Assembly: GCF_000336635.1 (NCBI RefSeq)
Contig: NZ_AOLY01000039.1
Coordinates: 62,001 to 126,000, forward strand
Length of the DNA stretch: 64,000 bases
Source: Haloarcula japonica DSM 6131
Lineage (GTDB): Archaea > Halobacteriota > Halobacteria > Halobacteriales > Haloarculaceae
Direction: 5' to 3'
The notes below the pieces were generated by a model. That model had not been told where the DNA came from. It searched no databases and saw only the letters and a list, made by a program, of their open reading frames with translations. How positions within the stretch are numbered: the stretch's first letter is position 1; every line of letters begins with the position of its first letter. Below, piece after piece: positions 8,206-17,238 of this stretch. The translations under genes were made by a program, and so were the position numbers.

Positions 8206-10722
8206 ATGGACTACCAGCGCTACATCGATTGGGCGGACGACCGCATCGTCCACGATTCACGGAAGGTGGTTCTCCTCTTCCTGGTCGTGACGGTGGTCTT
8301 CAGCGCCGGCCTCGGGGGCGTCTCAACTAACTCCGGGACGTCGCAGTTTACGACCGGACTGCCGGCCGAGGAGGCACTGCAGGAGGTCAACGACAAGTTC
8401 TCGCCGACCTTCTCACCAGACACAGGGAGTACACAGCTCATCCAGCGGGAGACCAACGTCCTCTCGAAGCCGGCGCTGCTCCGGATGCTCAGGTCACAGC
8501 ATCGGTTGGAACAGCACGGAACACTCCGTGTCACATCGACCTCAAGCGCCGCCAGTATTGTCGCCCAGCAACTAAACCCGGACGCGACGACGACCGAACA
8601 GCAAGTCTATGCTGTCGAAGCCGCAACGCCGAGTGAGATCGACGCCGCCGTCAGGCGAGCGGCTGAGCAGAATCCCCGGTTCGAATCGCTACTGAGCAAG
8701 GACTTCAACCGCAAAGCCGCCTCGGCGTCGGCGACCATCGGAGTCGTCACACACGAGGTCCCGGCCGGAATCTCCTCCGGGTCAGGGCAGGGTGGTTCGA
8801 GTCCGCTGACGAGCATCCAGAAACAGGCCGGGTTCACTGTGGCCAGCGCTGACCACGGTGGCATTACCCTGTTCGGCAGTGGTATCGTCGCGGACGAGTT
8901 CTCGAATGTCGTCGGCGACTCGCTCATCCTGACGGTGCCCGCAGCAGTGCTGTTCATCCTGTTTTTCCTGACGATTGCCTACCGCGACCTCGCGGACATG
9001 GCACTCGGCCTGCTCGCGCTGTTTATGGCCGTTGTCTGGACGTTCGGCTTCATGGGGCTTGCCGGCATCCCCTTCTCGCAGATGCTCATCGCCGTGCCGC
9101 CGCTGTTACTGGCGGTCGGTATCGACTTCGGGATTCACGCCGTCAACCGGTATCGAGAGGAGCGCGAGACCGGTGCATCCATCCAGAAGTCGATGCGGAT
9201 CACGACTGACCAGTTGCTTGTCGCGTTCTTCATCGTGACTGGGACGACGGTCATCGGGTTCGCTGCGAATCTCACCAGCGCACTGCCGCCGATTCAGGAC
9301 TTCGGCTACGTGGCCTCTGTCGGGATCACGTTCACCTTCCTCATCTTCGGGGTGTTCCTGCCCGCAGCAAAGGTGGAACTGGACCGGCTCCGCCAGCGCT
9401 ACCCCATTCCGACGTTCAGCGAGACGCCGCTGGGCGCAGAGGATTCGTCACTCAGCGGCGTGTTGCGCGGCGGCGTCGTCATCGCGAACCGCGCCCCGAT
9501 TATCTTCCTCGTACTCATCCTCGTATCTACGGTCGGTGCCAGCTACTACGCCACCGGCGTCTCGACCTCGTTCAGTCAGGAGGACTTCCTGCCGCCCGAG
9601 GAGAATCCGGACTTCGTCGAGGCCCTGCCGGAACCGTTCGCCCCGAGCGAATACACCGTAACGGAGGTGACGAACTTCCTCGATGAACGGTTCGATACGA
9701 CCCAGTCCAGTCAGGCGACGGTGTACGTAGAGGGGCCAATGCGAAACGATGCGGCGCTTGAGCAGATGTATCGGGCGGGTGATAACCCGCCAGACTCGTT
9801 CGTCCGGGAAGACGGGCGGGCTGATTCAACGTCTATCGTGACGGTCATTCAGGATCAGGCAGAGCGCGACCCCGAGTTCCGCCGGATGGTCGAACGTAAC
9901 GACCGGAACGACAACGGGGTCCCGGACGATAACCTCGGGGAGATATACGAGTATCTACTCGACTCGCCGGCCCGTAGCACGGCGCTAGAATACATCACTG
10001 AGGACTACCGGAGCGCGCGTGTCGTCTACACAGTCGAATCGGACGCGACCGACGCAGAGGTGACCACCGACACGAGAAGCGTTGCCGACGACTTCCGGTA
10101 TGAGGCAACAGCAACCGGCTCGGTCGTCGTGTTCCAGGCCGTCTCGGACCTCATTCTGGAGTCAGCCATCCAGTCACTGGCGATTGCGCTTGTCGGCTCA
10201 TCGATGTTCCTCATTCTCATCTACAATATGCTGGAGGGGCGGCCGTCGCTCGGCCTCGTGAACATGATTCCCGTTGTCGTCACAGTGGCATGGCTCGGCG
10301 GGACGATGCGACTGCTCAGCATCCCGTTCAACGCGCTCACAGCGACAATGCTGGCGATAACTATCGGGCTGGGGGTCGACTACTCTGTCCACGTCACCCA
10401 CCGGTTCGCCGACGAGTTCGAGGAAAACGACCTCGAAACGGCACTGGACAGAACTGTTCGCGGGACCGGTGGCGCACTGCTCGGCAGTATGCTCACCACG
10501 ACATTCGGCATCGGCGTGCTCGGGCTGGCTGTGTTCCCCGCAATCGGCCAGTTCGGCATCCTGACGGCCATGTCGATCGGGTACGCGTTCCTCACCTCCC
10601 TGATGGTGATCCCCTCCGCGCTCGTCGTCTGGGACCGGGTGTTCAACGCTGACTGGTCGGTTCGTGGCCTACTCGGGTTCGGGCAATCGCGTCCACCCGC
10701 ACCCGTCGACGGCGACGATTAA
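8206..10722 (+). CDS. RND superfamily exporter (MMPL/HAE3-like)
   Basis: 838 residues. The topology is typical of RND pumps: TM1 at about 20-40, a large external loop, a block of five or six TM helices (about 240-400), a second TM1-like helix near 425, a second external loop, and a final TM block (about 650-815). The two halves keep matching motifs after TM4: GIDFGIHAVNRYREER and GVDYSVHVTHRFADE, with the acidic residue used in proton coupling. The substrate is not predictable; archaeal members are thought to move hydrophobic compounds. It is the second gene of the TetR-flanked pair. Confidence 0.9.
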   Translation: MDYQRYIDWADDRIVHDSRKVVLLFLVVTVVFSAGLGGVSTNSGTSQFTTGLPAEEALQEVNDKFSPTFSPDTGSTQLIQRETNVLSKPALLRMLRSQHRLEQHGTLRVTSTSSAASIVAQQLNPDATTTEQQVYAVEAATPSEIDAAVRRAAEQNPRFESLLSKDFNRKAASASATIGVVTHEVPAGISSGSGQGGSSPLTSIQKQAGFTVASADHGGITLFGSGIVADEFSNVVGDSLILTVPAAVLFILFFLTIAYRDLADMALGLLALFMAVVWTFGFMGLAGIPFSQMLIAVPPLLLAVGIDFGIHAVNRYREERETGASIQKSMRITTDQLLVAFFIVTGTTVIGFAANLTSALPPIQDFGYVASVGITFTFLIFGVFLPAAKVELDRLRQRYPIPTFSETPLGAEDSSLSGVLRGGVVIANRAPIIFLVLILVSTVGASYYATGVSTSFSQEDFLPPEENPDFVEALPEPFAPSEYTVTEVTNFLDERFDTTQSSQATVYVEGPMRNDAALEQMYRAGDNPPDSFVREDGRADSTSIVTVIQDQAERDPEFRRMVERNDRNDNGVPDDNLGEIYEYLLDSPARSTALEYITEDYRSARVVYTVESDATDAEVTTDTRSVADDFRYEATATGSVVVFQAVSDLILESAIQSLAIALVGSSMFLILIYNMLEGRPSLGLVNMIPVVVTVAWLGGTMRLLSIPFNALTATMLAITIGLGVDYSVHVTHRFADEFEENDLETALDRTVRGTGGALLGSMLTTTFGIGVLGLAVFPAIGQFGILTAMSIGYAFLTSLMVIPSALVVWDRVFNADWSVRGLLGFGQSRPPAPVDGDD

Positions 10723-10778
10723 GCCTCAACCCACGGCCCACCGCTGGTCGTGTCCGGGCGAAACACGCCACTGAAGCC

Positions 10779-10785
10779 TTTATTT
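10779..10785 (+). promoter_or_regulatory. Putative TATA box of the flavoprotein gene
   Basis: TTTATTT is centred about 27 nt before the ATG at 10809, consistent with a leaderless transcript. Confidence 0.5.
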
Positions 10786-10808
10786 GATGCGGTCGCTCTA
10801 GCACTGGT

Positions 10809-12209
10809 ATGACTCACGTCGTTATCATCGGCGCGTATGGAAGTGCCGGGGCCGCAGTCGCCGGCGACCTTGTCGAGGCGGAGGACATCGAACTCACGCT
10901 CATCGACAACGGCGAGCCCGGCGGCGGTCTCTGTATCCTCCGTGGCTGTATGCCGTCCAAGGAAGTGCTCTCGGCAGGAGCCCATCGATTCCAGGCGCGC
11001 CACGACGACCGTCTCGTCGGCGACGTGCCCGACGTCGACCTAGAGGCCGTCGTCGAGCGCAAAGACGACCACGTACTGGGCTGGGCCGGGCATCGCCGGG
11101 ACTCCATCCACGAGATGGCCGAGCGCGACGACGTGACGTTCATCCACGACACCGCGACGTTTGTCGACGAGCACACGGTTCGGGCCGGCGGCGAGGATCA
11201 CGAGGCCGACTACGTCGTCATCGCGACCGGCTCCAGCGTGAACGTCCCGGACACGCCAGGTATCGACGAGGTCGACTTCATGACGAGCGACCAGGTACTC
11301 GACGCCACGGAGTTCCCCGACTCCGGTATCGTGATGGGCTTCGGGTACATCGGAATGGAGCTAGTCCCGTATCTGGCGGAGGCCGGCGGCATGGAGCTCA
11401 CCGTTATCGAGCACGACGACCGCCCCATCGACGAAGGCGACCCGGAGTTCGGCGACGCGGCGCTTGACATCTACGAGGACAACTGGGACGTGGCCATTCC
11501 GACGAACTGCTACGAGAAGGAGCTGGAGGAGACAAAAGACGGCGGCGTCCGCCTCACTGTTGAGTATGACGACGGCAGCGAGGAGACGTTCGAGGCCGAC
11601 CAGCTGTTCCTCTTTACCGGCCGTCGCCCGACCGTCGAGGGGCTCGGCCTGGAGAACACGCCCGTCTCCGTCGAAGGCGATTGGGCGAAAGACACGATGC
11701 AGACCCGCGATGCCGACCACATCTACGCCGTCGGCGACGTCAACGGCAAGGAGCCGATTCTCCACGTCGCTAAAGAGCAGGGCTTCACCGCGGCCGAGAA
11801 CATCATCCGGCAGGAGGCCGGTGGCTCACTCGAAGAATACCGTAACGTCCACCACCACGTTATCTTCTCCGGGCTGGGCGTGTATCCGTTCGCTCGTGTC
11901 GGCCACAACGAGGAGACGGCGAAAGAGGCGGGCTACGACGTCATCACGGCGACGCGACAGGCCAGCGACGACGGCGTGTTCAAATCGAAAGACGTGCCCG
12001 AGGGGCTTGCGAAGCTCGTCGTCGACGCTTCGGACGGAACAATACTCGGCTGGCAGGGCATGCACTACCACGCGGACAGCTTCGCCAAGACGTTCCAGAT
12101 CATCGTCGAGTTGGGGCTCGACGTGCGTGACCTGCCGGACCGGGCCTATCACCCGACGCTCCCGGAAAACGTCGACGGCCTCATCCGAGACTGCGTCGAC
12201 CAGCTATAG
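10809..12209 (+). CDS. Dihydrolipoamide dehydrogenase-like flavoprotein disulfide reductase
   Basis: 466 residues, class I pyridine nucleotide-disulfide oxidoreductase. FAD-binding start VVIIGAYGSAGAAVA, redox-active cysteines in LCILRGCMPSK (C-x4-C, as in Lpd and mercuric reductase), the GYIGMELVPYLAEAG NAD(P) Rossmann motif, the second FAD motif IYAVGDVNG, and the C-terminal YHPTLPE with the catalytic His-Glu pair. The first glycine motif is unusual (GAYGSAG rather than GGGPGG). No 2-oxoacid dehydrogenase subunits are nearby, so this is a stand-alone paralogue; the true disulfide substrate is unknown. Confidence 0.88.
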   Translation: MTHVVIIGAYGSAGAAVAGDLVEAEDIELTLIDNGEPGGGLCILRGCMPSKEVLSAGAHRFQARHDDRLVGDVPDVDLEAVVERKDDHVLGWAGHRRDSIHEMAERDDVTFIHDTATFVDEHTVRAGGEDHEADYVVIATGSSVNVPDTPGIDEVDFMTSDQVLDATEFPDSGIVMGFGYIGMELVPYLAEAGGMELTVIEHDDRPIDEGDPEFGDAALDIYEDNWDVAIPTNCYEKELEETKDGGVRLTVEYDDGSEETFEADQLFLFTGRRPTVEGLGLENTPVSVEGDWAKDTMQTRDADHIYAVGDVNGKEPILHVAKEQGFTAAENIIRQEAGGSLEEYRNVHHHVIFSGLGVYPFARVGHNEETAKEAGYDVITATRQASDDGVFKSKDVPEGLAKLVVDASDGTILGWQGMHYHADSFAKTFQIIVELGLDVRDLPDRAYHPTLPENVDGLIRDCVDQL

Positions 12210-14201
12210 TTACTCGACCTGAATACCGGTCACGTCGAAGCGCGTACCGCCGTCCTCGCTTTCCGAGATGGTGATCCGAGCACCGTGTGCGTCGACGATT
12301 TCGGAGACGATAGCCAGCCCGAACCCGGTCCCGTCGTCGCTCGTGGTGTAGCCGCGTTCGAACACCACGTCGCGCTCGTCCTCGGGAATACCGGGGCCGT
12401 CGTCCGCGACGTAGAACCCTCGCCCGTCCGAGAGCGTCCCGACGCTGACGGTCACGGTATCGTCGCTGTCGTCGACCCCCGTCGGACTGCGCCCGTGTTC
12501 CAAGCTGTCGTCGGACGGAGTCCGACTGCTTGTGGAACCATGTTCCACACTGTTTCGGAAGAGGTTCTCGAACAGCTGCTGGAGGCGCGTCTGGTCGCCC
12601 GTAATCCGTACGTCCGTGTCGACGCGTTCAAGCGTCGCGTCCGAACTCTCGACGGTGTCCCAAGCGGCCGTAATGATATCGTCTAGCGACGCTTCGGTCG
12701 CGTCGATGACCTTGTGGCCGCCGCGGGCGAGCGCGAGTACGTCGTCGATGAGTTCGTCCATCCGTTCGAGCGACCGCTGGAGCGCCTCGACGTGCTCCGG
12801 GTCCCCGTCGTACTCCTCGTTGACGAGCGTGAGCCGGCCGAACGCGACATTGAGCGGGTTCCGGAGGTCGTGGCTGACGACGCTGGCGAACTCCTCCAGT
12901 CGGTTTCGCTCGCGGGTGAGTTCCTGTTCGCGGCGTTCGCGCTCCTGTTCGTAGCTGACCCAGTTTCCCATCAACTCCACAAGCGTGACTTCCCACTCGG
13001 AAAAAGAAGCGCGGGGCTCCGTGCCGTAGAAGCAGAACGTGCCGTACACCGAACCGTCGACGACAACGGGCGTTCCGAGGTAACAGGAGACGCCCATCTC
13101 CGTGTAGCCAGCCCTTTCAGCCAGTTCCGGCCGGTCTTCGGCGATGTCGGCGAGGACCAGTGTCTGCTCCTCGACGACGGCCCGCTCGCAGTTCGTTGCG
13201 TCCAGCGGGACTGCATCGCCCGCCTCGGTAGTGCCAGTCCGGTCGCTTACGATTTCGAAGACGTACCTGTCACCATCAATGCGTGAGAGCGCGGCCGTTT
13301 CGGTTCCGAGGACGTGCTGCCCGATTTCGAGCAGGCGCTCGACCTTGTCCTCGAAATCAAGGTCCTTGCGGGAGATGACCCGGTAAATCTCTCGAAGCGT
13401 CCGCTCTCTACCCCTGATCTCCTCCTCGTGCTTGTGGCGCTCAGTGATGTCACGGAAGTACACCGAAATCCCGGTTGGCGACGGGTACACAGATACCTCG
13501 AACCACGTCTGCAGCGGTTCGAAGTACGCCTCGAAGGACGCTGGCTCCTGCTGGGTCATCGCCTGTCGATACTGCTTGCTGAACTCTGTTCCTTCTATCG
13601 ATGGGACCGCCTCCCAGATGTTTTGCCCCAGCAAGTCAGTGGTATCCCTGTCGACCGCCATCGCACGGCTGATGACGCGGCGACCGCGTTCGTTGGCGTA
13701 CGTGAACTCCCAGTTTTCGTCAACCGCGAAGAACGCGTCGGTCATCCGGTCGAGAATGTCCGCTTCCTCCTGATAGCGGGCGACAGCGGAGGTGATTCGC
13801 TGTCGGAGCAGTTCCGTCTGCTCCGAAAGCGGCGTTTTCGTCATGTAGTCTGTGACGCCGGCAGAGATAGCGTTGCTGGCCACGCTCTCGTCGCCGTCGT
13901 CAGTGAAGAGCAGAAACGGGAGGTCAAAGGACTGATCGCGGACGGCCCGTAACAGTTCGATTCCGTCTCTATCCGGCAGTCGGTACTCGCTAACGACGCA
14001 GTCGTACGACGCGTTCTCGATAGCTTTGAGCGCGTCGTCCGCCGTCTCACACACCGTCACAGTGAACTCGTCAGTGCTACCAGTCAGCGTCTCCGTGACC
14101 GCCGTGATGTCGTCGCAATCCTCGTCGACGTAGAGGACACGTACTCGCCCGGCGGTCCCATCGGCCCCGTGACGGTTCGGCGTAGCCACGGGCGTATCCA
14201 T
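12210..14201 (-). CDS. Receiver-PAS-GAF sensor histidine kinase with D-to-E receiver site
   Basis: 663 residues from the ATG at 14199-14201. In order: N-terminal receiver (about 20-140), PAS (about 150-270, with FFAVDENWEFTYANERG), GAF (about 300-440, LLEIGQHVLGTETAALSRID), HisKA with H-box VVSHDLRNPLNVAFGRL (about 450-510), and HATPase_c with N-box LFENLFRNSVEHG and G-boxes DDGPGIPED / GTGFGLAIV. It is cytoplasmic. The receiver has the acidic pocket and the Lys (DYMTKTPLS), but the phospho-acceptor position (residue 72, VVSEYRLPDRDG) is Glu, not Asp. It is convergent with, and 0 bp from, the flavoprotein gene. The signal is unknown. Confidence 0.9.
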   Translation of the reverse strand: MDTPVATPNRHGADGTAGRVRVLYVDEDCDDITAVTETLTGSTDEFTVTVCETADDALKAIENASYDCVVSEYRLPDRDGIELLRAVRDQSFDLPFLLFTDDGDESVASNAISAGVTDYMTKTPLSEQTELLRQRITSAVARYQEEADILDRMTDAFFAVDENWEFTYANERGRRVISRAMAVDRDTTDLLGQNIWEAVPSIEGTEFSKQYRQAMTQQEPASFEAYFEPLQTWFEVSVYPSPTGISVYFRDITERHKHEEEIRGRERTLREIYRVISRKDLDFEDKVERLLEIGQHVLGTETAALSRIDGDRYVFEIVSDRTGTTEAGDAVPLDATNCERAVVEEQTLVLADIAEDRPELAERAGYTEMGVSCYLGTPVVVDGSVYGTFCFYGTEPRASFSEWEVTLVELMGNWVSYEQERERREQELTRERNRLEEFASVVSHDLRNPLNVAFGRLTLVNEEYDGDPEHVEALQRSLERMDELIDDVLALARGGHKVIDATEASLDDIITAAWDTVESSDATLERVDTDVRITGDQTRLQQLFENLFRNSVEHGSTSSRTPSDDSLEHGRSPTGVDDSDDTVTVSVGTLSDGRGFYVADDGPGIPEDERDVVFERGYTTSDDGTGFGLAIVSEIVDAHGARITISESEDGGTRFDVTGIQVE

Positions 14202-14287
14202 ATGCTTCCCAAGGTATGTGGGGGTAAAGTTGTACCGCCGGTAAGCTTTCATTACCAAGGTTCTGGCCGGCTATAGCGGCTGAAATC

Positions 14288-15016
14288 TCAGTCAGGCCGG
14301 CGTGAGGAGAGCACCGGAATCTCGTCGATGCGGTCCGCGGAAAGCGCGTCCCAATCGACGCCCGTTGGCGTCGTGTGGGTAGTCGCTGTCTCAATAGTGC
14401 GGTCCGGCGTCACGACCCAGTCCATCGGCACGTCGTGGTCATCGACGGGCACGTCGGTGTCGATGATGCCCTCGGGGCCGCCGACGACCTGGAGTTCGTG
14501 GACCGTCGTCACGACCGGCGTCGTCTCGTCGACCAGCCCCAGTTCACGGAGGACGGCGTATTCGAGGTCGCTGTACCCCTCGCCCTTCCCGATTCGCGCG
14601 CCGCCCTCGGTGACCGCGACCGATCCCGACACCACGAGGTCGACACTCCCGACCGCCTCAGGGCCGACCTGTCGAGCGTGGTCGGCGACGTTTGAAACTG
14701 CGGGAGCGGCCTCGATATCGTCGAGTTCGACCGGGTCGAGTTCGTAGAAACACTGCTCGTCTCGGAGCCGTGGAACGGCCATATACACCGTCTTGCCGGC
14801 CCGCAGCGCCGCCCGTCGGACCGGAAGCTGTGGTGAATCCGGGTTCGCCTTGATCGTCTCCGCGTCGTCCCAGACCGCCGTCTCGGTCAGGCGCTGTGCG
14901 GCCTCGTTCGCGCCCGCAAAGTTCGGAATCCGGTCGTGCGGTGGGAAGGGGAACCGGGCGATACCGCGCTCTTCCAGCGCATCCCAGACTGTTTCGCGGA
15001 TAGCTTGTTTGTCCAT
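14288..15016 (-). CDS. 5-formyltetrahydrofolate cyclo-ligase family protein, MTHFSD-like branch
   Basis: 242 residues from the ATG at 15014-15016. The signature GARIGKGEGYSDLEYAVL matches the COG0212 branch that includes MTHFSD (methenyltetrahydrofolate synthetase domain proteins) more than the classical cyclo-ligase GRGGGYYDR loop. The N-terminal MDKQAIRETVWDALEERGIARFPFP...RIPNF is also characteristic of that branch. The likely role is in folate interconversion or repair, not proven. Its start is 4 bp downstream of the btuF stop, so it is probably in one transcript with the cobalamin-binding protein; cobalamin and folate meet in methionine synthesis, a possible reason for the pairing. Confidence 0.8.
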   Translation of the reverse strand: MDKQAIRETVWDALEERGIARFPFPPHDRIPNFAGANEAAQRLTETAVWDDAETIKANPDSPQLPVRRAALRAGKTVYMAVPRLRDEQCFYELDPVELDDIEAAPAVSNVADHARQVGPEAVGSVDLVVSGSVAVTEGGARIGKGEGYSDLEYAVLRELGLVDETTPVVTTVHELQVVGGPEGIIDTDVPVDDHDVPMDWVVTPDRTIETATTHTTPTGVDWDALSADRIDEIPVLSSRRPD

Positions 15017-15020
15017 GGCG

Positions 15021-16109
15021 CTACGGCCTCCGGCGGCGGAACTGCTGTGTGCAGACCAGCGCCAGCAGTGCGACAAGCGCCGCGACAGCTGTGAATCCGG
15101 GACCGCTGGCGTCGGTTGTGGACTGGTCAGTGCTTGGCGTGTGGTCCGCGGGCGTGGGCTCGATCGTTTTGGTTACCGCCGACCGGGGAACGTAGCTGTC
15201 GGCGTCGTAGCGGTCCGGATAGAGCTGTGCAGTGGCGTTGTGTGCGAACGAGACCACGCTCCGTGGTGCGGGCTGGTTGATGTCGCGCACCCGGACGATG
15301 ACTGTCGTGTTGGTCTCGCCCGCGGTCGTGCTGGCGTAGGGCTCCGTCTCCGCGATAGTTGCCGTGTTCTCAGTGACAAAGAGCACGTCCGGGTCGAGCT
15401 GGAGGATGACCTCGTCGCTGAGCTGTGGGTACTGCATGTGGTTGCGCGCGGCGACGTTCTCCGCGCCCGCGAGCTCGATGAGCGACGTGACGAAGGTGTT
15501 GCCCGCCGCTACGTACCCCCCGCCAAGCGGGTACAGCGCCGTCGGACGGTCCTCGACATCACCGGTGACCTGCCCCACGGCGTCGACGTTTGCGTCCATC
15601 CAGGCGTTCGCTTCGCTCGCACCCTCGCAGTTACCGGTCAGGCGGCCGATGGTCGTTGTTTTTGTCCGGATGTCCTCGATTGTTGTCGCGGCGGGGAGGT
15701 GATACACGGTGAGCCCGGCCTGTCGGAGCGGGGCCACGTCACCGGCGCTGGCGTTTGGCGCAATCACCAGATCCGGGTTCGTGCCGACGACGCGCTCGAC
15801 GTTGACACCGAAGCTCGCTGAGACGTTCGTCCGGCTCGTAGCGCCGTCCAGATAGCTGGCATACTGGGTGAGTCCGACCACCTGAGAGCGGCCGCCGATC
15901 TCCCACATCGTCTGGGCGGCCGATGGGTTGGTCGTCGTGACCCGCTCCGGGCGCTCTTCGATAGTGACCTCGGTCCCGGTCGCGTCGGTCATCTTGACCG
16001 GGAACGAACAGTCGTTCGCCTGCGTGTCAGCTGTTGCTGACGCCGGAGTGATACCCGCAAACGAGCCGACGAGCAAGACAAAGACACAGACGAGAGAAAG
16101 TTGTCGCAT
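15021..16109 (-). CDS. btuF: Cobalamin ABC transporter substrate-binding protein with PGF-CTERM anchor
   Basis: 362 residues from the ATG at 16107-16109. Signal peptide at about 1-25 (LVCVFVLLVGSFAGITPASA), then a BtuF/FecB-type periplasmic-binding fold: TEVTIEERPERVTTTNPSAA, RTNVSASFGVNVERVVGTNPDLVIA, TALYPLGGGYVAAG. The C-terminus has a Thr/Ser-rich linker, then SGPGFTAVAALVALLALV and an RRRRP tail: the PGF-CTERM signal recognised by archaeosortase, implying cleavage and lipid anchoring. It is divergent from btuC/btuD, the matching permease and ATPase. Corrinoid as substrate is inferred from family and neighbours. Confidence 0.88.
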   Translation of the reverse strand: MRQLSLVCVFVLLVGSFAGITPASATADTQANDCSFPVKMTDATGTEVTIEERPERVTTTNPSAAQTMWEIGGRSQVVGLTQYASYLDGATSRTNVSASFGVNVERVVGTNPDLVIAPNASAGDVAPLRQAGLTVYHLPAATTIEDIRTKTTTIGRLTGNCEGASEANAWMDANVDAVGQVTGDVEDRPTALYPLGGGYVAAGNTFVTSLIELAGAENVAARNHMQYPQLSDEVILQLDPDVLFVTENTATIAETEPYASTTAGETNTTVIVRVRDINQPAPRSVVSFAHNATAQLYPDRYDADSYVPRSAVTKTIEPTPADHTPSTDQSTTDASGPGFTAVAALVALLALVCTQQFRRRRP

Positions 16110-16131
16110 ACCATAGCCGGGTGTCAGGAGC

Positions 16132-16145
16132 AATAAATACTTATC
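16132..16145. promoter_or_regulatory. Shared AT box between btuF and btuC
   Basis: AATAAATACTTATC is the only AT-rich stretch in the 58-bp btuF-btuC gap. Its centre is about 29-30 nt from the start codon of each divergent gene and it reads as a TATA-like box on both strands, so both transcripts could be leaderless from one core region. Confidence 0.6.
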
Positions 16146-16167
16146 TACTGCAAGTGGGCTTTCATAC

Positions 16168-17238
16168 ATGCGTTTCGCGGGTCGGACCGTCGGGTGGTCG
16201 GCGGGGCTCGTCGCCGTCCTCTGTGCCGTGGTGACGACGAGCGCCGGTATCGGCCCAGTGTGGATTCCACCCGGCATCGTCGGGAAAGTACTGCTCAACG
16301 CCGTCGTCGTCCCGACTGGCATCTCGGTCTCCGGCCCTGCTGTCGACGTGACTACGGCCCACGTGTTCTCCTACGCCGTAAGCGACCTCCAGACACAGAT
16401 CGTGATGCAGGTCCGACTCCCACGGATACTGCTCGGTGCGGTCGTCGGCTTCTCGCTCGCCGCCGCGGGGACGATCATGCAGGGAATCTTCCGGAACCCG
16501 ATGGCCGACCCCTCCATCATCGGCGTCTCCTCCGGTGCGGCGGTCGGCGCGGTCGGCTTCATCGTCGCACCGGTCGTCATCCCGTTCGGGCTCGGGCTCC
16601 GCGGCGCGGCCTTCGTGGGGGCACTGGTCGCAGCCTTCGGCGTCTATCTCATCGCGACGCGGAACGGCCGGACACCGGTCGCAACGCTGTTGCTGGCCGG
16701 CGTCGCGATACAGACGTTTCTTGGCGCAGTGGTCTCCTTCCTGCTGCTCCACAGCGGCGAGAGCATCCGCCGCGCGCTGTTCTGGCTGATGGGCCATCTC
16801 AAAGGAGCCTCCTGGCCCGAAGTGACCAGCAGCGTCGTGCTTGTCGCCGTCCCGTTCGTCGTGTTGCTCGCCTACGCACGCGACCTGAACGTCATGCTTC
16901 TGGGCGAGGAGGACGCACAGAGTCTCGGTATCGAGGTCGAACGGACCAAACGGGTCCTGCTCGCGCTGTCGGCGGTCATCACGGCGGCGGGCGTCGCCGT
17001 CGCCGGCATCGTCGGCTTCGTCGGCCTCATCGTTCCCCACGTGATGCGCCTGCTCGTCGGACCGGACCACCGGATACTGCTCCCGACAGCGGCCCTCGCC
17101 GGGGCGTCGTTCCTCGTAGCGACGGACACGCTGGCACGTTCCGGTAGCGCCGAGGTCCCGGTCGGCATCGTCACCGCCGTCCTCGGCGCGCCGTTTTTCC
17201 TGTACTTGCTCCGGAAGCGGGAGGTACACGAGTTATGA
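16168..17238 (+). CDS. btuC: Cobalamin ABC transporter permease
   Basis: 356 residues with about ten TM helices, FecCD/BtuC family. Characteristic segments: RLPRILLGAVVGFSLAAAGTIMQGIFRNPMADPSIIGVSSGAAVGA (family hallmark; read it in pieces as LPRIL..., NPMADPSIIG, SGAA), GESIRRALFWLMGHL, the ATPase-contacting stretch LGEEDAQSLGIEVERTK, and GIVGFVGLIVPHVMR near the end. The length is normal for the family. It overlaps btuD by 4 bp (ATGA) and shares the AT box with divergent btuF. It forms the membrane channel of the importer. Confidence 0.93.
   Translation: MRFAGRTVGWSAGLVAVLCAVVTTSAGIGPVWIPPGIVGKVLLNAVVVPTGISVSGPAVDVTTAHVFSYAVSDLQTQIVMQVRLPRILLGAVVGFSLAAAGTIMQGIFRNPMADPSIIGVSSGAAVGAVGFIVAPVVIPFGLGLRGAAFVGALVAAFGVYLIATRNGRTPVATLLLAGVAIQTFLGAVVSFLLLHSGESIRRALFWLMGHLKGASWPEVTSSVVLVAVPFVVLLAYARDLNVMLLGEEDAQSLGIEVERTKRVLLALSAVITAAGVAVAGIVGFVGLIVPHVMRLLVGPDHRILLPTAALAGASFLVATDTLARSGSAEVPVGIVTAVLGAPFFLYLLRKREVHEL

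Noticed and set aside
16110-16167. Possible cobalamin riboswitch at the btu operon
   Set aside because: The intergenic gap is only 58 bp with likely leaderless transcripts on both sides, leaving no room for a riboswitch.
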